From Todiramphus chloris collaris (Eukaryota; Chordata; Aves; Coraciiformes; Alcedinidae): a stretch of 64,000 bases of DNA. The notes beneath the pieces were generated by a model. It had not been told where the DNA came from and did no database searches. It was given only the letters and a program-made list of their open reading frames with translations. The stretch is from the NCBI GenBank assembly GCA_025345505.1, contig JANVCC010000048.1:3702640-3766639 (forward strand). Reading direction: 5' to 3'. Both the position numbers and the translations under genes were made by a program. This document shows, one piece after another, positions 1-13,194 of the stretch; the first letter of the stretch is position 1, and every line of letters begins with the position of its first letter.

Positions 1-136
1 GGAAAATTTCCTCAGCCTCATGCTGCTGAGCAAATTTGGATCCAAGAATTTTTGTGTTGGTTTTGTTTGTGCAAAATCTTTTATCCTCCACTTTGGGTGC
101 TGAGAACTCGTTTTTTTTTTTCTTGAGAGCAAGATC

Positions 137-238
137 TGCAAGAAGTATATTATTTAAAATAATATTATTTAATATGTTATAATTAATCATCTATACATTT
201 ATATATACTATTATAATTAGCATAATATTTTTATGGGC
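137..238. repeat. AT-rich low-complexity tract
   Basis: About 100 bases made almost entirely of A and T, with repeated TATTTAA, ATAATATT and TATATA words. It has no coding frame and no recognisable element boundary. It is best read as simple AT-rich intronic sequence. Confidence 0.6.
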
Positions 239-3200
239 TAAGCTTGTATTTCTTTAGTCATCCCCAGGTGAGTCCAAGAAGAATGTAATTCAATGCACGT
301 GATGTCTAGGTTTGCCCTTTTCCTCCGCTGTAAAATGAAAAGGGAAACAAAATTATTAAACCCCCTCAGGAATGGGGTGATGAAGCAGCATTTATGGAAA
401 AGGTGGCTTTGTGGCCTCTCTGGCTGCATCGCAGGATTTCCCATAGCACCACGTGAGCACTGGGACAAGAGCTGCAAATGTGCTGTGGTCAGCAAAGGGC
501 GTTGGGATGGAGTGTTCGATGGGGATGTCTGTGGGTCAGTCACCCGGTGGGGTATGTCGTGTATCTGCTTCTGGTTATGGATTTGCTGAGCATCATTATC
601 TCTCTGTGTCTCGAGCTCTGTCTCTCCCTGTCTCCTGGAATCAGCAGGCCAAAGGGACCAACATCCCAACGCCGTCCCTGTGCCAGCTAGGAGTGAGGAA
701 TGTCAACACGTGAGTGAGTGTGGGCTCAGGGGATTTTGGCTCCCGTGCCTCTCAGGGTAGCTGCTTCCCAGCCCTGCTGAGGTGCTGCAAAGCTCGCAGA
801 GATCTTGAGCTGCTTTTCTTTCCAGCTATGTTGAAATCAGCAAAAAATGCCTGGTGACACTCGATAGGTGTTCTCTGTCCAGTAGCTGTGTTTGAGATAA
901 CCCAGCTGCTTCTGAGGAACGTGAGAGCAGCCTCGCTTGACACAAATGGTTTTGTTACTCTCGGGGAAAGCAAATGGATCTGTTTGGTTCATTTGAACCT
1001 GCCTTTTGTGGGAGTTGCTGTAGTAATCACACAAAAAGCACAATGGTGGTTGTATTCCAAGAACCAGTAAAAACTGGGGGAGGTGAGTGAAAGGGGCTTG
1101 GTGCTGAGCATGGAACAGGGAGCAGCCCAACCTGTTCTCCAGTCCATCAGCAGCGTGCTTTGTAATACCTGTGCCCAAGAGTCATTCATTCCTCTGTGAG
1201 AGGCCCCTCCTCTTGCAGGATGTTGCATTATGAAGAGGAGGCCCTCTCGGAAACGTTCTTTAGTGGAGAGGAGAGGACATGACACCCTCCAGTGCTGAGA
1301 TTTCACACTTGATTTCCCACCTATGCTGAGTCTTGGCTCCCTTTTGAAACTTTCTGGAGAGTTTTGCATTTTGCAGAGGTGTCGTGTGGCCAATGGATAA
1401 GTTTTCTCTGCTCCTAACTTTGGACTTGAGGCTAAGGGAAAGGGTGGTACACATTCTTTGGAACTATTTTCAAATGCATAGATCCGAATCTCATCTGAGA
1501 CACAAAAAGTGAGCTATGAAATGAATTAATAACTTTCAAAGTAGTGTCACAAATCCCACAGAAGGAAGAGGTAGTAATCAACCTGTTCTCAGAAAACTGT
1601 TTAGTTTCAGAACATGTAAGAGCTAGTTTTAGTGTTTATGTGAACGATATGGAAGATAATGTTTCAGTTGCTGTACAGACAGGATCCCAACTAAAACTAT
1701 ATGTGTGTCTGTGTGAATACAGATTTACATTTGTTCTGAGGTGACCTTAAAAACAGCTGCATGAGGATTGACTGTTTTAAACAGTCTTTTTATTTGCAGT
1801 GATGTGTGAGTATCTTAGATATTATTTAATGCAGTAGATTTTTTGACACTTCATATGAAATATTAGGTACACTAGCTCTCATGTACTTGTTAAAATACTC
1901 TGCCTTCAGAAACTGCATAATCATTGGTAACTGAACAATAATAAATTGTTCTCCTGCTCTCGTGAAATTCAAGACTGCTACTTTAATAAAAATATTTTTT
2001 AGTTAGAAGCATCATTTTTTATGTCAAAATAGCATAGTTTGGAAAAAAATATACGTGACCAGTTTCTTAGAGTTAACTTTCTGATTTGAATTAAGCACTC
2101 CAAAAGACAGAGGCAGTTTCCTGCTAGAAGCACACTGACTGCGTGATGCACACTGCAGAGAAGTTGATGATCTGTGAGAGCCTATGGATATTGTTCTACT
2201 TGCAGTCGTTTGTACACCTCCCCCTTGTTTGTTCTGTGAATGTCCAGGTGCTGTGTACAAACCTCTTAAGGATTCATGGACTGAAAAAATCAATGTGCTA
2301 GGGAGGTCCTAATACCAGAAAGCTTTCTAAATTCTAATGTAGGATAAAAATGATGATACTAAGACTTGTTCCCTAAAATCCATTGTTCTCAGGTAGGTTA
2401 AAGAAATATCTCCATCAGTACAGGAGATGGCTCTCTTCTACTGTGACTTTCTTTTAGTGGCTGTGCAAGATAACTTCTTTTTGCGGAGGGAACATAGCTG
2501 AATAGCATTTCACAGAGCCTTCGTGGACAACTTAAGTTAGAAAAATATTATTACAGTGAATTTTAATTTTGATTGTAGAGTTGGCTTCTTTCAGGTATGC
2601 AGCTACAAGCTGGGCACGGGAAGCCCATGGATGCTGAGGATTGGTTGCTGTAGTGCTCTTACAGCTGTCCCTTGCATCCTGACTTGGGGCATCAAAGTGC
2701 AGCTCAGGCACTCGTCCAGAAAGGTGGCTTCTTCTTTGCATCTCTGCATTGACAGTTGGATGGATAGAGACCCTTCCATGTTCCTGCTTTACTCCTGGAT
2801 ATATTTTCTCATTGACCAAGGTGGTTCTTTGCAGGGGCTGTGTCTGAGTGCATGGTACTCAGGGGGAATGAGTGCTCTGTCTATCCACTCCTGGCCACAG
2901 CTCTGTGTGGACTAAAGGAACTGCAGTTTCTCTGTTTCCCCAGTTTCTCTTCTGTCTGTCCTCAGCAGAGATTTTGTCAACTTGTTATCTTTCTGCAGGG
3001 AGGCCTCAGAGAGATTGAGATCTGTATAGTAGGAGCACAAGGCACTTAACTGGGTTCTGGTGAAGAAGAAGGCATTCAATTGCCAAATCAGTTGTAACAG
3101 GATTTTTTCTTCTGCTCTGTGGAAAATGTGATGTGCTTGAGAGGTTTTGCAGACAACCAATGTCCAACTGACTACTTGCAGGGGCATTTCCTGCATGACC

Positions 3201-3592
3201 TATCCTGGGCTATTGATTTTCCTTGGAATCTGTTGGGATTCCTCGTGTTCAAGCAACAGGCTTCAATTATTCATGCTAATGGAAGAGGACCAAGTAGTAT
3301 ATTCTGGCTGTCTCCTCCTTCTCTCATTTCAGTGTATCAATACATTTTGGACTGCAGAAAAAGAAATACCTTATTAATGTCTTTTGAAGAATGAAACAGA
3401 ATGAAACCTCCTTAATAGTATAAAATGAATAATAATCATCATAATTTAAAAAATATGTCCACCTCATGTTCTCTTTCTGGGTGGAGATACGATTGTTGTA
3501 GCACATTCCAGGATGAGACAGGGAAGGAAGCTTGCGGTGTGGAGACAGCTTGGAAAAGTTAGCTGCTGGGAACCTGACAAATTCTGGCATGA
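239..3592. other. Unannotated intronic stretch
   Basis: I see no recognisable gene, RNA or transposon here. Frames of up to about 140 codons occur on both strands (for example 238-669 on the minus strand), but they overlap one another, lack splice-site or family support, and have no coding-like regularity. A short piece near 320-360 slightly resembles the core of an MIR-type SINE, too weakly to annotate. Confidence 0.6.
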
Positions 3593-3622
3593 AGTATATA
3601 TACCATAGTATATATACCATAG
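3593..3622. repeat. 14-bp perfect tandem duplication
   Basis: The 14-mer AGTATATATACCAT occurs twice head to tail (3593-3606 and 3607-3620) and is followed by AGTA, the start of a third unit. It is probably replication slippage. Confidence 0.85.
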
Positions 3623-4439
3623 TACTTTAGTAAATATCTTCTGTTAGTTCTGGCTAAAGCTGTTTCTCCACTAAGAAAGATGATCTTCATCTCTGGGCTA
3701 GAACCAATCACAAATTATAGTGAAAATTGGCAACTGCAAGCATGAAAAGTCATTGATCCAAAAATTCAGGAACTGTCTTTCATGTAGTGAGATTTCGTTT
3801 TTGAACTTCAGCTGAGACTCCTTCTATTTGCTCATTCTTTGTTTTGAACTTTTAGGAACGATTTTTGACTCTCTTTATCCTTGGCAAGGTGAAATAAAAC
3901 AAAACAAGGTAATTAAACATGCAGTGTAACCACGTGTTACCAGGGCTGTAAAAGGGAGGAGACAGAATAAGAAATGTGGGGAATAAAGTATATAGCCAAA
4001 GTTTCTTCAAGGTGTAGAAAATTCTTTGCATTTCCAGCAGAGAACAGTTCAGGCTCCCTGTTGTTGTGAGGGACTTTGTAAAGAAGGTGTAAAGATAGAC
4101 AGGAATGGTCAACTTTGCACGTATTTCCAGCAGCATCTAGTCTCCTACTGCTCATTATTCTCATAATATTTCTCTAGTAAAGAAGAGTGAGAATTAAAAA
4201 TGCCTGTTAGTCTCACCTCTTGGTGAACAGTCCATGTCCTGGTTTATTGTCCCATTGTGGGCATTGTCTGAACAATTTAAGTGGCAATTTGCAATGCAGT
4301 TTGAATTGTCTTACTCTCTATTCAGCTACTGGGTACACTGGAGTTTTCTGCACTTCATGAAATGATCTTTAACCTTCAGAGTTAATGAGAAGATTTCAGC
4401 ACGTCGTGGTGGTGGCTGGAGCTTCTTATCCCCCACACG

Positions 4440-4482
4440 TATAATTGGAAAGAGCCTTTAGGTTTGTGTAGTCCCCAAACTT
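4440..4482 (-). repeat. Possible degenerate CR1 3' end
   Basis: The string attggaaagagcctttagg followed by gtagtcc resembles the reversed CR1 3' end seen more clearly at 31375 (attggaagagacctttaag then aagtcc). The match covers only about 35 bases and the flanks are not convincing, so this is tentative. Confidence 0.25.
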
Positions 4483-7202
4483 TGCAGCTTCCCAGCCCAT
4501 TCTCTGAGCTGCCCTCCGTGAAAGGTCAGGCACAGCGTCCTGTCCCCTTGCAGAGGGCTGTGCTATCTGGACCTGCCGTGTCCTGGGCATGGCAGCTCCG
4601 CTGCCCTGCATCCCCCGTGGATGGGGAGGGTTGGTGGCATTTCATCTCATTACTTCAACACGCAAAGACTTGATTTGTCTGTGGGGATTCAGCTCGATAC
4701 TTGTAGCTGAATGACAGCAAATAATATTCTTGAGATCTTCATGCTCTGTGCTTTGCCTTTAGGCTGTGTTTGTCCCTGCGTGCGGAAGAGACTTCTGCTA
4801 AAAATGGTGTATCTGAGCACATGGGGTGGCATGACATGGCCTTTTCTTAGTTCTGCTTGAGATCTTTTACTCTTCCTGGTCATCACCTGCAAATATGAGC
4901 TCAGCGAAACTCGGGGAGATTTGATAACACTTTAAACGAGGCTGTGTTTCGTGGCTGTACCAACATGTTTCTAATAACCCTAGTAAATGTTTCTGTCATG
5001 GAAACAAGAGCAAATGCCATTAAAATTGCAGAAACTGTTAGTCATTTTTAATAGATGTTCAAGGCTATGTTCACTCTATCTTATTGTAGATGTTAGTTGT
5101 AATTTCTTTATTTATTTGTTTCCTGTGCCAGAAGCTAGGTAGCGTGCATAGAGGCTATTCCTTCCCATGCAATTTTTCTCTTTCAGTTTTCTGTATTCAG
5201 CTGTGATAATGCATGCACAGATCATTTCTGACAAAAAAAAAAGAAAGCCAAACCTTTACATGACTGTAGGCAAGCTTTCTGGGTTGTCATGTCTGTTATT
5301 CTTCAGTGAAAAATCTGTCTAAAATAATTTCTGTAATGAAGCTATGTGGATTTTGGGTCATGCAGGTTCAGATCTACCTCCAGGTGTTGATAGCCCAAAA
5401 TTGTTGCCTTCTCCATCCAGACAGTGGCCTGTGAAGTGGATGTAAGCAATAATTTTTACATCTCAGGAAAAGCCCAGCTGAATTTTTGATGATTCCTGTA
5501 CTTCTCTGCAGCGGAGTGAGGCTGGAGCTGGCCACAGTTGCCTCAGCCTGCGAGGAGGAGAGGCCAGGTGCCCAGTGCCTGCTCAATGACAAAGAGAATC
5601 TCCACAGAAATGAGATGTGCCACATTAACAGCGAAACGCTTTCAAAGATGGAATATTCCATCTGATGACCGGCCAAGAAATACCTCTTCCCTCACTGTTT
5701 CAAACAAAAATGAGGTAAACAACCATCATCTGTGACTTGTTTGCTGTTCACGTAGTTAAGATACCAGCAGCGCCCCCCTACTCTCAGCTGTTACTCTGTG
5801 TACACACTGGACTACTCGGTGATGGTCCCATGGTGATGTCCTTTTAGAGAAGTCAATTAGTGCCGTAATTCATGAGCTGGTGGATGTGAACCCCTAACAT
5901 CTGATGCTGCAGAGTAATGGCACTTTCACCCACCCCTTTTCCTTCCTGTACAAAGTCACAGTGGTGAACCAGGGACCAGAAGGAGGGCATGACTTTGGCA
6001 ACCACATCAGGTTTTCTCTGGCTGAAACTCACTGATGAAAGAACCCCAATGTATATTATACACTTTATATTGCTCCTGGTTCTTCCCAACTGAGCTCTTC
6101 AAGTTACAGTCTAAATCCCATCATGGCATCTACATTTGTTCCCTTCCGTCCTAGAAAAATATCGCAAACTTCTTCCTCTAAGTGAGTCTTTCTGAGCCGA
6201 AATTATTTAGACAATAAACAACATACAGTTTTCACATCACTGTGTTATGCTCACTAACAAGAGCAATTTCACCATTCAGTTTTAGGGTTTTTTTTTTTTT
6301 CAAAGTTGTGGTAAGAAAAATATCAGCCAACTTCCTTCCTGTGTCTAAGAGCAGTGAAGCATTATCAACTCAAGAGCAGCTAGGAATTGGCTCCTGTCAC
6401 TGCAAACCCTCGTCTGCAATGAAAAGGACTTGTGAATGAAGATGCAAAACACAGTGTCTTCATTACAAGGAAATATCAGTCTTATTAGCAAGGCATGATC
6501 TTTGATACGAGCAGAGAAACTTCAGCAGCAGCAAAGCTGATGATGCTTCTACTGTTACGGAGCGGTTTGAAGAAGTAAGGGGCACGTTTTTGCAACAAAG
6601 CTTTAACATCTGGTGGACTGGAAGTGTATTTTTCCCACATTTCCAGCAGTGGTGTGCAAACGGGTAATGAGGTAATCCAGCATGTTTTAAGAAAATCCAT
6701 GAAGAGTGTACCCAAAAAACCGAGAGTACAGCTCATTAAAACACACTGAAACATAATTTCTTGACAGAGACGAGTAGAACATTTGTAAGACCTGACATTT
6801 TTGTCTTTTCTTTTGGCATACCAAGATATTTGCATTTTAGAAAAAAAGCCCAGAGAAAGGAGACGGAGAAGGGTGTAGGTAATTAAATTTTAATTTCGAT
6901 TTTAAAGATCTTTCTCTAATTAGCTTTAAAAGTCAGTGTCTAAGTAAATTGAGTTTCAAGGTGCAATCATCTTTTTCCTCCTGGATCTCAGTATTCTAAA
7001 GGAAGAAGAAAGAATATTAGAGAAAGAGAAGGGAGATTGTTATTTTAAAGGCCTTTCAAGATAAGGATTGAACATTACCTCATTATTAAAATATAACTGT
7101 GGCAGGTTGATGTTTTCTTATTCCTGAATTTCAAAGTCATTGAGCAGTCATGGTTAGGAAAATGGAAAACTTCAGTTCTATTTAAAGAAATTGAGAATGA
7201 TA
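4483..7202. other. Unannotated intronic stretch
   Basis: No recognised gene or repeat. The part near 4490-4640 is richer in GC than its surroundings, and 5540-5712 carries an open frame ending at a GTAAAC donor-like site, but neither has family support. The rest is ordinary AT-rich intron. Confidence 0.55.
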
Positions 7203-7576
7203 CTAAGAAGGAGTTTTTGCTCTGTAGTAAGACTTTGCTGGTGTCTTAGATACTTTGTTTTCACCGTTGTCCACTATTCCAGAGATGACCTTACTTTTCA
7301 GTGAGACATTTTTGATCGTTGATGTCGTGGCTGGGATTTTTGAAGGTAGGGCAGCACTGGGGTTTTGCTTGTACGTTTGAGACAGCTGAGTGGACTTCCT
7401 TTCCATAGATGTGGTGCCTGGGGATATACACACCCCTGTCAGGCTTTGCAGGCTGAGAGTAAGGGTCTCCCGACCTGCCTCCTTCATCTGCCATCCGTTA
7501 GACCACGGCGTGCTTTTTTCCTGCCCCGGTACAGCCTCTGCCCAGCTCCCGATGTGGCTGCCTGGCAGATCTCCAA
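7203..7576 (-). other. Exon-like open frame of unknown identity
   Basis: On the minus strand a good 3' splice-site-like sequence (pyrimidine-rich, then CATGCAG, with AG at 7578-7577) is followed by 123 open codons and a TAG stop at 7205-7203. The predicted peptide is Ser/Thr/Lys-rich. Its last third includes SKVISGIVDNGENKVSKTP and ends in RAKTPS, with codon choice that looks like real coding DNA. I do not recognise the family. It could be a terminal exon of an antisense transcript, a retropseudogene fragment or chance. A shorter frame is open on the opposite strand (about 7365-7614), which weakens the case. Confidence 0.22.
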
Positions 7577-8981
7577 CTGCATGGGGACAACAGAATAATC
7601 GTGACTCGTGGTGATTTTACTGTGAGAATGCTTGTAAGTGTGCCATTTAAAGCTAAAGAAATCAGAAAACAGAGAACAATATTTTATAACATCGAAAATA
7701 TGTCTGCGAGGAAGTACATAAGCTGTTGTTTGAAGAGGAATGGCTAGAAGAGTAACTGAAAACAGTTGGGTTTGTTACATGAATTAGTTATAAATATCTG
7801 GAATTGTGTGAAGCTAACAATGTTTTTTCTTCTCTGTAAGAGGAATGGCAGTCTTGTTTTTTAACGAGGAGCTCTGCGTGCGGAGAAATTAATTTTAGAA
7901 GTTGACATTTTTAAGCATAAACATTTTCAAGTAGAGAAATACTAATTAGCTAAACTATGTCATCTTCAGCTTTCTTGTAATTCTTACAGAGCTGTGAACA
8001 CCAGATAGTTGGTATTTGTAGGTGAGCGACGTACAATTGATATAATATTTGCAAACGTTAAAGCATTTGATAGAAATGCATCTTGGAAATTCCAAGTTAA
8101 TGTGAGCATAAACACTTGAGTATGGTTTGAAAATCAGCATAGAAATCTTAAAAGTCAGAGGCAGTCTTACTCTCTAGGTTGTTGTCCAGTTGGGTGTCGT
8201 GAGGATTCCTGTTAGCTTTAGTTTTATTTAACATCTTGAAGTCTGGGAGAAGCAGTACTGTAAATAATATGTTAATTAAATTTCCAGATATTGATAAACT
8301 AGGAAAAGAGAATAATATGAATGGAGGTAAGATAAATAACCCAGCAGAGGCTGGAATAAATAGAAACTAACCTATAAGTCTATTGATCTAAACTGAACAT
8401 ACACTTTAATTAACAAGACAGTGATGCTGAAGCAAGGCTTTTGAAAGAGTTTTAGGATTTCTCTGGATGTTCTGCGTTGATACCATGACAATGAAACACC
8501 CAAGCGTGATTATTGTTGCCTATGGATCTGTGTCAGAGTTCAAAAAAAGGCCAGGAGGAAGCTGCTCCTTGTAAGACAACACTGAGAGAAAGACACTGTT
8601 CTGACCAGGTGTCTTCTGAACAAGTTAAGAGCAGAATAATATTTACTGACATGAACAGCAGTAGAGAATTAAGAGAGGCAGAGGTGAAGTTACGTGCTGT
8701 GTAGCACTGTTCAGGGGAGAGATGCTGTAGTTGTCTGTGTCGCATGAAAGGAAAAGATAGTTCTGTAATTGAAGGGGAGATAACTTATAACAGGAGGATA
8801 AACTGGGGAAAAAAATGCAAATTTATATATGTAAAAAAAACCTGAAGATTTTGACCAAGTAAAGAATATTCGCTTTGGGAAGTGCTGCAAATTCATATTT
8901 AATATTCATTATGTTAAAGGGGAGTGAATTCTGGGGGGATACTGCTCTGGGCCATGAAGACAGAGTTGTTGGGGGGTGGGG

Positions 8982-8983
<2 letters not shown>
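7577..8983. other. Unannotated intronic stretch
   Basis: AT-rich sequence with short overlapping frames only. No recognisable gene, RNA or repeat. Confidence 0.6.

Positions 8984-9021
<38 letters not shown>
8984..9021. repeat. (GT)19 dinucleotide microsatellite
   Basis: An uninterrupted run of about 19 GT units, preceded by a G-rich stretch (GGGGGGTGGGGGGG). The reading frames through it are Cys-Val or Thr-His repeats and are artefacts. It is likely polymorphic and can form left-handed DNA. Confidence 0.97.
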
Positions 9022-9025
<4 letters not shown>

Positions 9026-9951
9026 TCTACCCTTGCTGTCATGTCCAAAAGCATGTTTCTGAAAAGATCTGCAACTGGGGGTAGCTTTGCAGTGCTGCTG
9101 TCTCACGTCCCTCCCAGCAGCCATCTCCTTATGGCATGCCTGAAAATACTTCTGCAGGGCAGATGATGCACTTATCCAAGGAATATAGATCTTCAACTCT
9201 TGGAACTGCTTATGTTTTTAGTATTTTTTCCTTTCCTAATTTAAGATGTCTAGGTTTGATTTGCACTGTTCTGTTAGTCTTGTAGAGAAGTGCTGACTTA
9301 ACGTTAGCTGCTGCTGGGGTTTCGTTCAGTTTGTAGATACGCTCACAATCAGATGCTTTTTGTCTCCAACTATTTTTCTTCTATTTGTATTCCAGTTTCC
9401 AGTGGTCTCTGGAAATTGCCATTGTCTTGTCTCTAGTGATTTGCAAGAATGAAAGTTGAACTGATCTGGGGATTTGAGCTTTTGAGGGTCAGAAGGGATG
9501 TTTGGCTCTTGCTGCGTCCAGCTGAGTGGAACAAGGAGCTGAACTGAACGTACTGAAATGGGAACCAGAGCTCAGGGGGCTGTTCTGGAGTGCGAAACTC
9601 AAGGCTAACCTAAGTAATTTTTAAGAGAGATTTCAGCCAAATACAGACAAAATCTGAACTTGTAGTTTCAAGTACTTCAGGCTGAAAGCAGCAGTCTTGC
9701 TTTCCTTACCCCAGGATAACCCTAATTCATCCTTGCTCTCAGACTCCAGACAAGGATTTGAGTGGTTGCGCAACACAAACAGTAAAACTTAGGAGCCTCT
9801 GCCTCCCATCCCCAGACCAGTTTCTTGATGCTGAGGTAGGATTTTTGTCTTGTGCATACAACACATCCTGGTGTACATATATATCTGTGGCTTCACATTC
9901 AGGAACTCTGTCTAACCTGAGTAGCTTCCTCGGTGAAAGCTACTCCAGTCG

Positions 9952-10912
9952 GTGACCAGGGGTCAATTCTGAGTCCAGTCTTATTCAACATCTTCATCGG
10001 TCACCCGGATGAAGGGATTGAGAGTATTCTCAGCACATTTGCTGATGACACTAAACTGGGAGGAGTGGCTGATACACTGGAAAGTTGTGCTGCCATCCAG
10101 CGAGATCTGGACAGGCTGGAGAGCTGGGCAAAGGCAAACCCAATGAAGTTCAACGAGGACACACGTAGAGCCCTGCAGCTGGGGAGGAACATCACCATGT
10201 ACCAGTAGGGGTTAGGGGTAGACCCGCTGGAAAGCAGCTCCATGGAGAGGGACCTTGGTGTCCTGGTGGATGATAAATTCTCCATGGGACAGCAATGGGA
10301 CGTTGTGGGCAGGAAGGTCCTGGGGTGCATAAAGAAGAGTGTGGCCAGCAGGTCCAGGGAGGTTCTCCTCCCTCTCTACTCTGCATTAATGAGACTACAT
10401 CTGGAGTGATTGTGCTCAGTTCTGGGCTCCCCAGTTCAAGAAGGACAGTGACATACTCAAGACAGTCTGAGGGAGGCTGCAGGGATGACAAGGGGACTGG
10501 AACATCTCTCTGATGAGGAAAAGCTGAGAGCCCTGGGGCTGTTTAGCCTGGAGAAGAGAAGCCTGAGGGGGGATCTTATGAATGTTTACAAATATCTGAA
10601 GGATGAATGTCATGTAGAAGGGGCCAGTCTGTTTTTCAGTGGTGCCCTGTGACAGGAGAAGAGGCATTGGTCACAAGGTGAAACACAGGAAGTTCCACCT
10701 CAACATGAGGGAAAACTTCTTCCCTGTGAGAGTGCCAGAGCCTGGCCCAGGCTTCCCAGAGAGGCTGTGGAGTCTCCTGCTCTGGAGACTTTCCAGACCC
10801 ACCTGGATCTGTTCCTGTGTGGGCTGCCCTGGGTGACCCTGCTCTGGCAGGGGGCTTGGACTTGACAACGATCTCCAGAGGTCCCTTCCAACCCCTACCA
10901 TTCTATGATTCT
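9952..10912 (+). mobile_element. CR1 LINE, 5'-truncated, about 960 bp
   Basis: CR1 retrotransposon copy in the sense direction. It begins inside the reverse transcriptase region of ORF2 and continues through the 3' UTR. The 3' part contains the family's ggaagttccacctcaacatg block, then ggcttggacttgacaacgatctccagaggtcccttccaacccc, and ends in ATTCTATGATTCTG, which is the CR1 terminal octamer repeat. 5' truncation is usual for CR1. Premature stops and frameshifts show the copy is dead. It is the longest uninterrupted CR1 piece in the window. Confidence 0.95.
9963..10208 (+). pseudogene. CR1 ORF2 reverse transcriptase fragment
   Basis: About 81 open codons encode the middle of a CR1-type non-LTR reverse transcriptase. 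The frame contains LSPVLFNIF and the catalytic box FADD (10038-10049), followed by DTKLGGVAD, which is the CR1 version of the YxDD motif carrying the metal-binding aspartates. The palm-to-thumb part continues with DLDRLESWA and ends at an early TAG. There is no start codon of its own and the endonuclease domain is missing, so it is a relic and not a functional enzyme. Confidence 0.92.
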
Positions 10913-13194
10913 GCTGTTTCCCACAAAGATTTCTTTGTTTTACTGAATCATCATTTTCCCAGACATCTCTAGGATGTGGAGAGAAAAAAAATGTCCTGCT
11001 CAGATCCTCTCATCAGTCATGAGTCTCATGGTCTGTGTTAGGTGGCCAGAAACGACCATAAGACCATTTTTCATTTCTGTGCCTTAAATTCACTGCACAC
11101 CAAATTGTGCAAGTTGCCAGTGGCAGCGAGGAGTTGAAACATCAGGTGAAATCTTCACAGGGTAAAATCATCTATAGAAATGTACGTACACATGTATTTT
11201 TTTTAGTCACGCCCTCCAAACTGCCATCTGTGATAAATGGGTGTGGGAAGGTACAGAGCAGCTCTGCTCTACTCCACCACCACCCCTTCTGCTGAACCCC
11301 TGCGACGTGTTCGGCTCTACGGATGAAATTTGCCAGGTTCTCAAATGCTTTTGCCTCGTGAGCATATTTGAAAATCAGAGAAGGTGATGACCCTTCTGAA
11401 ATAGAAATGGAATTGCTGGCAGGAAGGGAAGGTGCAACTCTGTGTTCTCTGCCGTGTAAAGATGGTTATAAAATGGCTATTGGCTGGTGTCGTAATGAAT
11501 AGTGAAACTGCTGTTGCTTTTAATAAAATGAGACTTCCAGTCAGAATTTCATGGTTCTGAATGGGAGCATTTTGTTACCCAGCTTGGATGTATCCTACAA
11601 ATAACCGTTTCCTAGGAGAAGTGCGGCTGTACACGTATCTTAATGGGATTCTCTGCCTCACACAGTGCTTTCTGAAGTTACAGTGTTGGACTTGGGGTTG
11701 AATACTTCAAGTCCTTGAATGTGGCTCAGGAACTGAGTTAGTGGTAACTTTCATGATTTTTAATTCAATTTTTCCCCTTAATTTTCAGACTTTTAAAACT
11801 TCCTGTAATTCATTATTAGATTTACTGTTTCAAGTGCTTATTTAAAAGGCACCTTAGCTACAGAAGCAAATCAATATTTACAGTGCATTAGTGCCACAGA
11901 GAATTTGAAGCCTTGTGATTAGAGTTCATTGCTGTTTTATCCACTCTTCAAAGAAACCACAGACTTCAAACAGTATCAGCCATCATCCTGGAATCAGTGA
12001 CACTGCATCGGTCCCATGCGTACTTCATCTTGCGGTTTAATTATTAAGTTCTTTTCCTTTGATTTTTCCTTTTCATATTTCAAAGTATATCCTCTTCAAA
12101 TCTATACGTTCAAGTAAGCCAGAAGATCGTAACCAACAAAATATTTGTTGAAAAAGCTGTTCAATGTATTCTTTTTATGTTGTTGTTTTAACAGAGAATG
12201 TCAAAAGTGAGTTATTATGGCCTCTCGGAATAGGAGTGGGGAGAGCAAGGCAGGAGATTATGTTTACAACTTGTGGTTAACACAGTGTGAGTAAGATTTA
12301 ATTCTCGGATTAATACCTGGAGCGGTATTGACCGTTGCCAAGCAGAGCACACTGGAGCTAGCTCCACGGGCTTGTCCTGGCCCAGCAATAAAAAGATAAT
12401 CACCATATGTTTGAATTTCTCATTTACCTGGGAAATACACAGACCCAGCACACCCAAATTGTTCTCTTTTGTAGTTCACTTTATGGTGATGTTTAGTTAG
12501 TGATTTCTGTCACTTTTCCTTATGTATGGGAGCATTTTCATATGGAGAGACTAGAATTGATCATGTTTTATCTTTACACTGACAGAATATCTCTTTTTTT
12601 TTGGAGGGGGAAAAGAAAGATTTGAAGAGGTGTTCAGTAAATGTCAAACTCAGTAACTCTCAGTGACTAAGGTTACTAACATGAAATGGGTCACATTAAA
12701 GGCGGCTCATCAGTGAATAGGTTTTGTAGAGAAATTTATCATATTGTTTTCTCCGAAGCTTAATAATATTGAGGAATTCTAGTGCATAACTAATTCCTGT
12801 ATGGTGAAAAGTCTCCGCGCTGCAAACCATCGGGGTTCTGTTACCAAGCAAAAGGCCAGGCAGTAATTACTGCTCGCTCTTCTCCAGAAGCGCTGCCTTG
12901 AGTTCCAGTTCCTTCCTTTCCTTGCTTTGTTGTCAATTCATCTCCTCTTGTTACGAAAGTTCATCCGACTGAACTTTTGTTTTGTCAAGCGAGCTGAAGA
13001 AAAAGTGTAAAACACGAGAACATTTTGCTATCCCCGTGCTTATATATATAGCTGTACGAGCAGAAGGAGCAAGTGAACTCATGTTTGAACATTGTAGTCG
13101 TCGCAGGGCGGGTAGCTGAGGCAAACAGGATGATATGCACGGGCAGCTGCTTGGAACAAATATAGATGGGTGTTTTTCTGAAGGGGCACTGCAT
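10913..13194. other. Unannotated intronic stretch
   Basis: No recognised gene, RNA or repeat. Composition is AT-rich, with short accidental frames. Confidence 0.6.

Noticed and set aside
310..370. Similarity to the core of an MIR-type SINE (tttcctc..ctgtaaaatg).
   Set aside because: Only about 25 bases match, from memory, and there are no flanking MIR features. Too short to call.
238..669. 143-codon minus-strand open frame.
   Set aside because: It overlaps several + strand frames and has no recognisable domain, splice support or coding-like composition.
5517..5712. Exon-like segment between CTCTGCAG and ATGAG|GTAAAC.
   Set aside because: The frame that is open at the donor depends on a non-ATG start and is not open back to the acceptor. 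The peptide matches nothing in PARD3 or anything else I know.
8924..9166. Frames encoding Cys-Val or Thr-His repeats.
   Set aside because: They are translations of the GT microsatellite.
10195..10215. TAGGGGTTAGGGGTAG, resembling a telomeric repeat.
   Set aside because: It lies inside CR1 sequence and is a single short match, not an interstitial telomere array.
10295..10901. Several 60-85-codon frames on both strands near 10.3-10.9 kb.
   Set aside because: They are shadow frames of the CR1 copy, outside its true coding frame.
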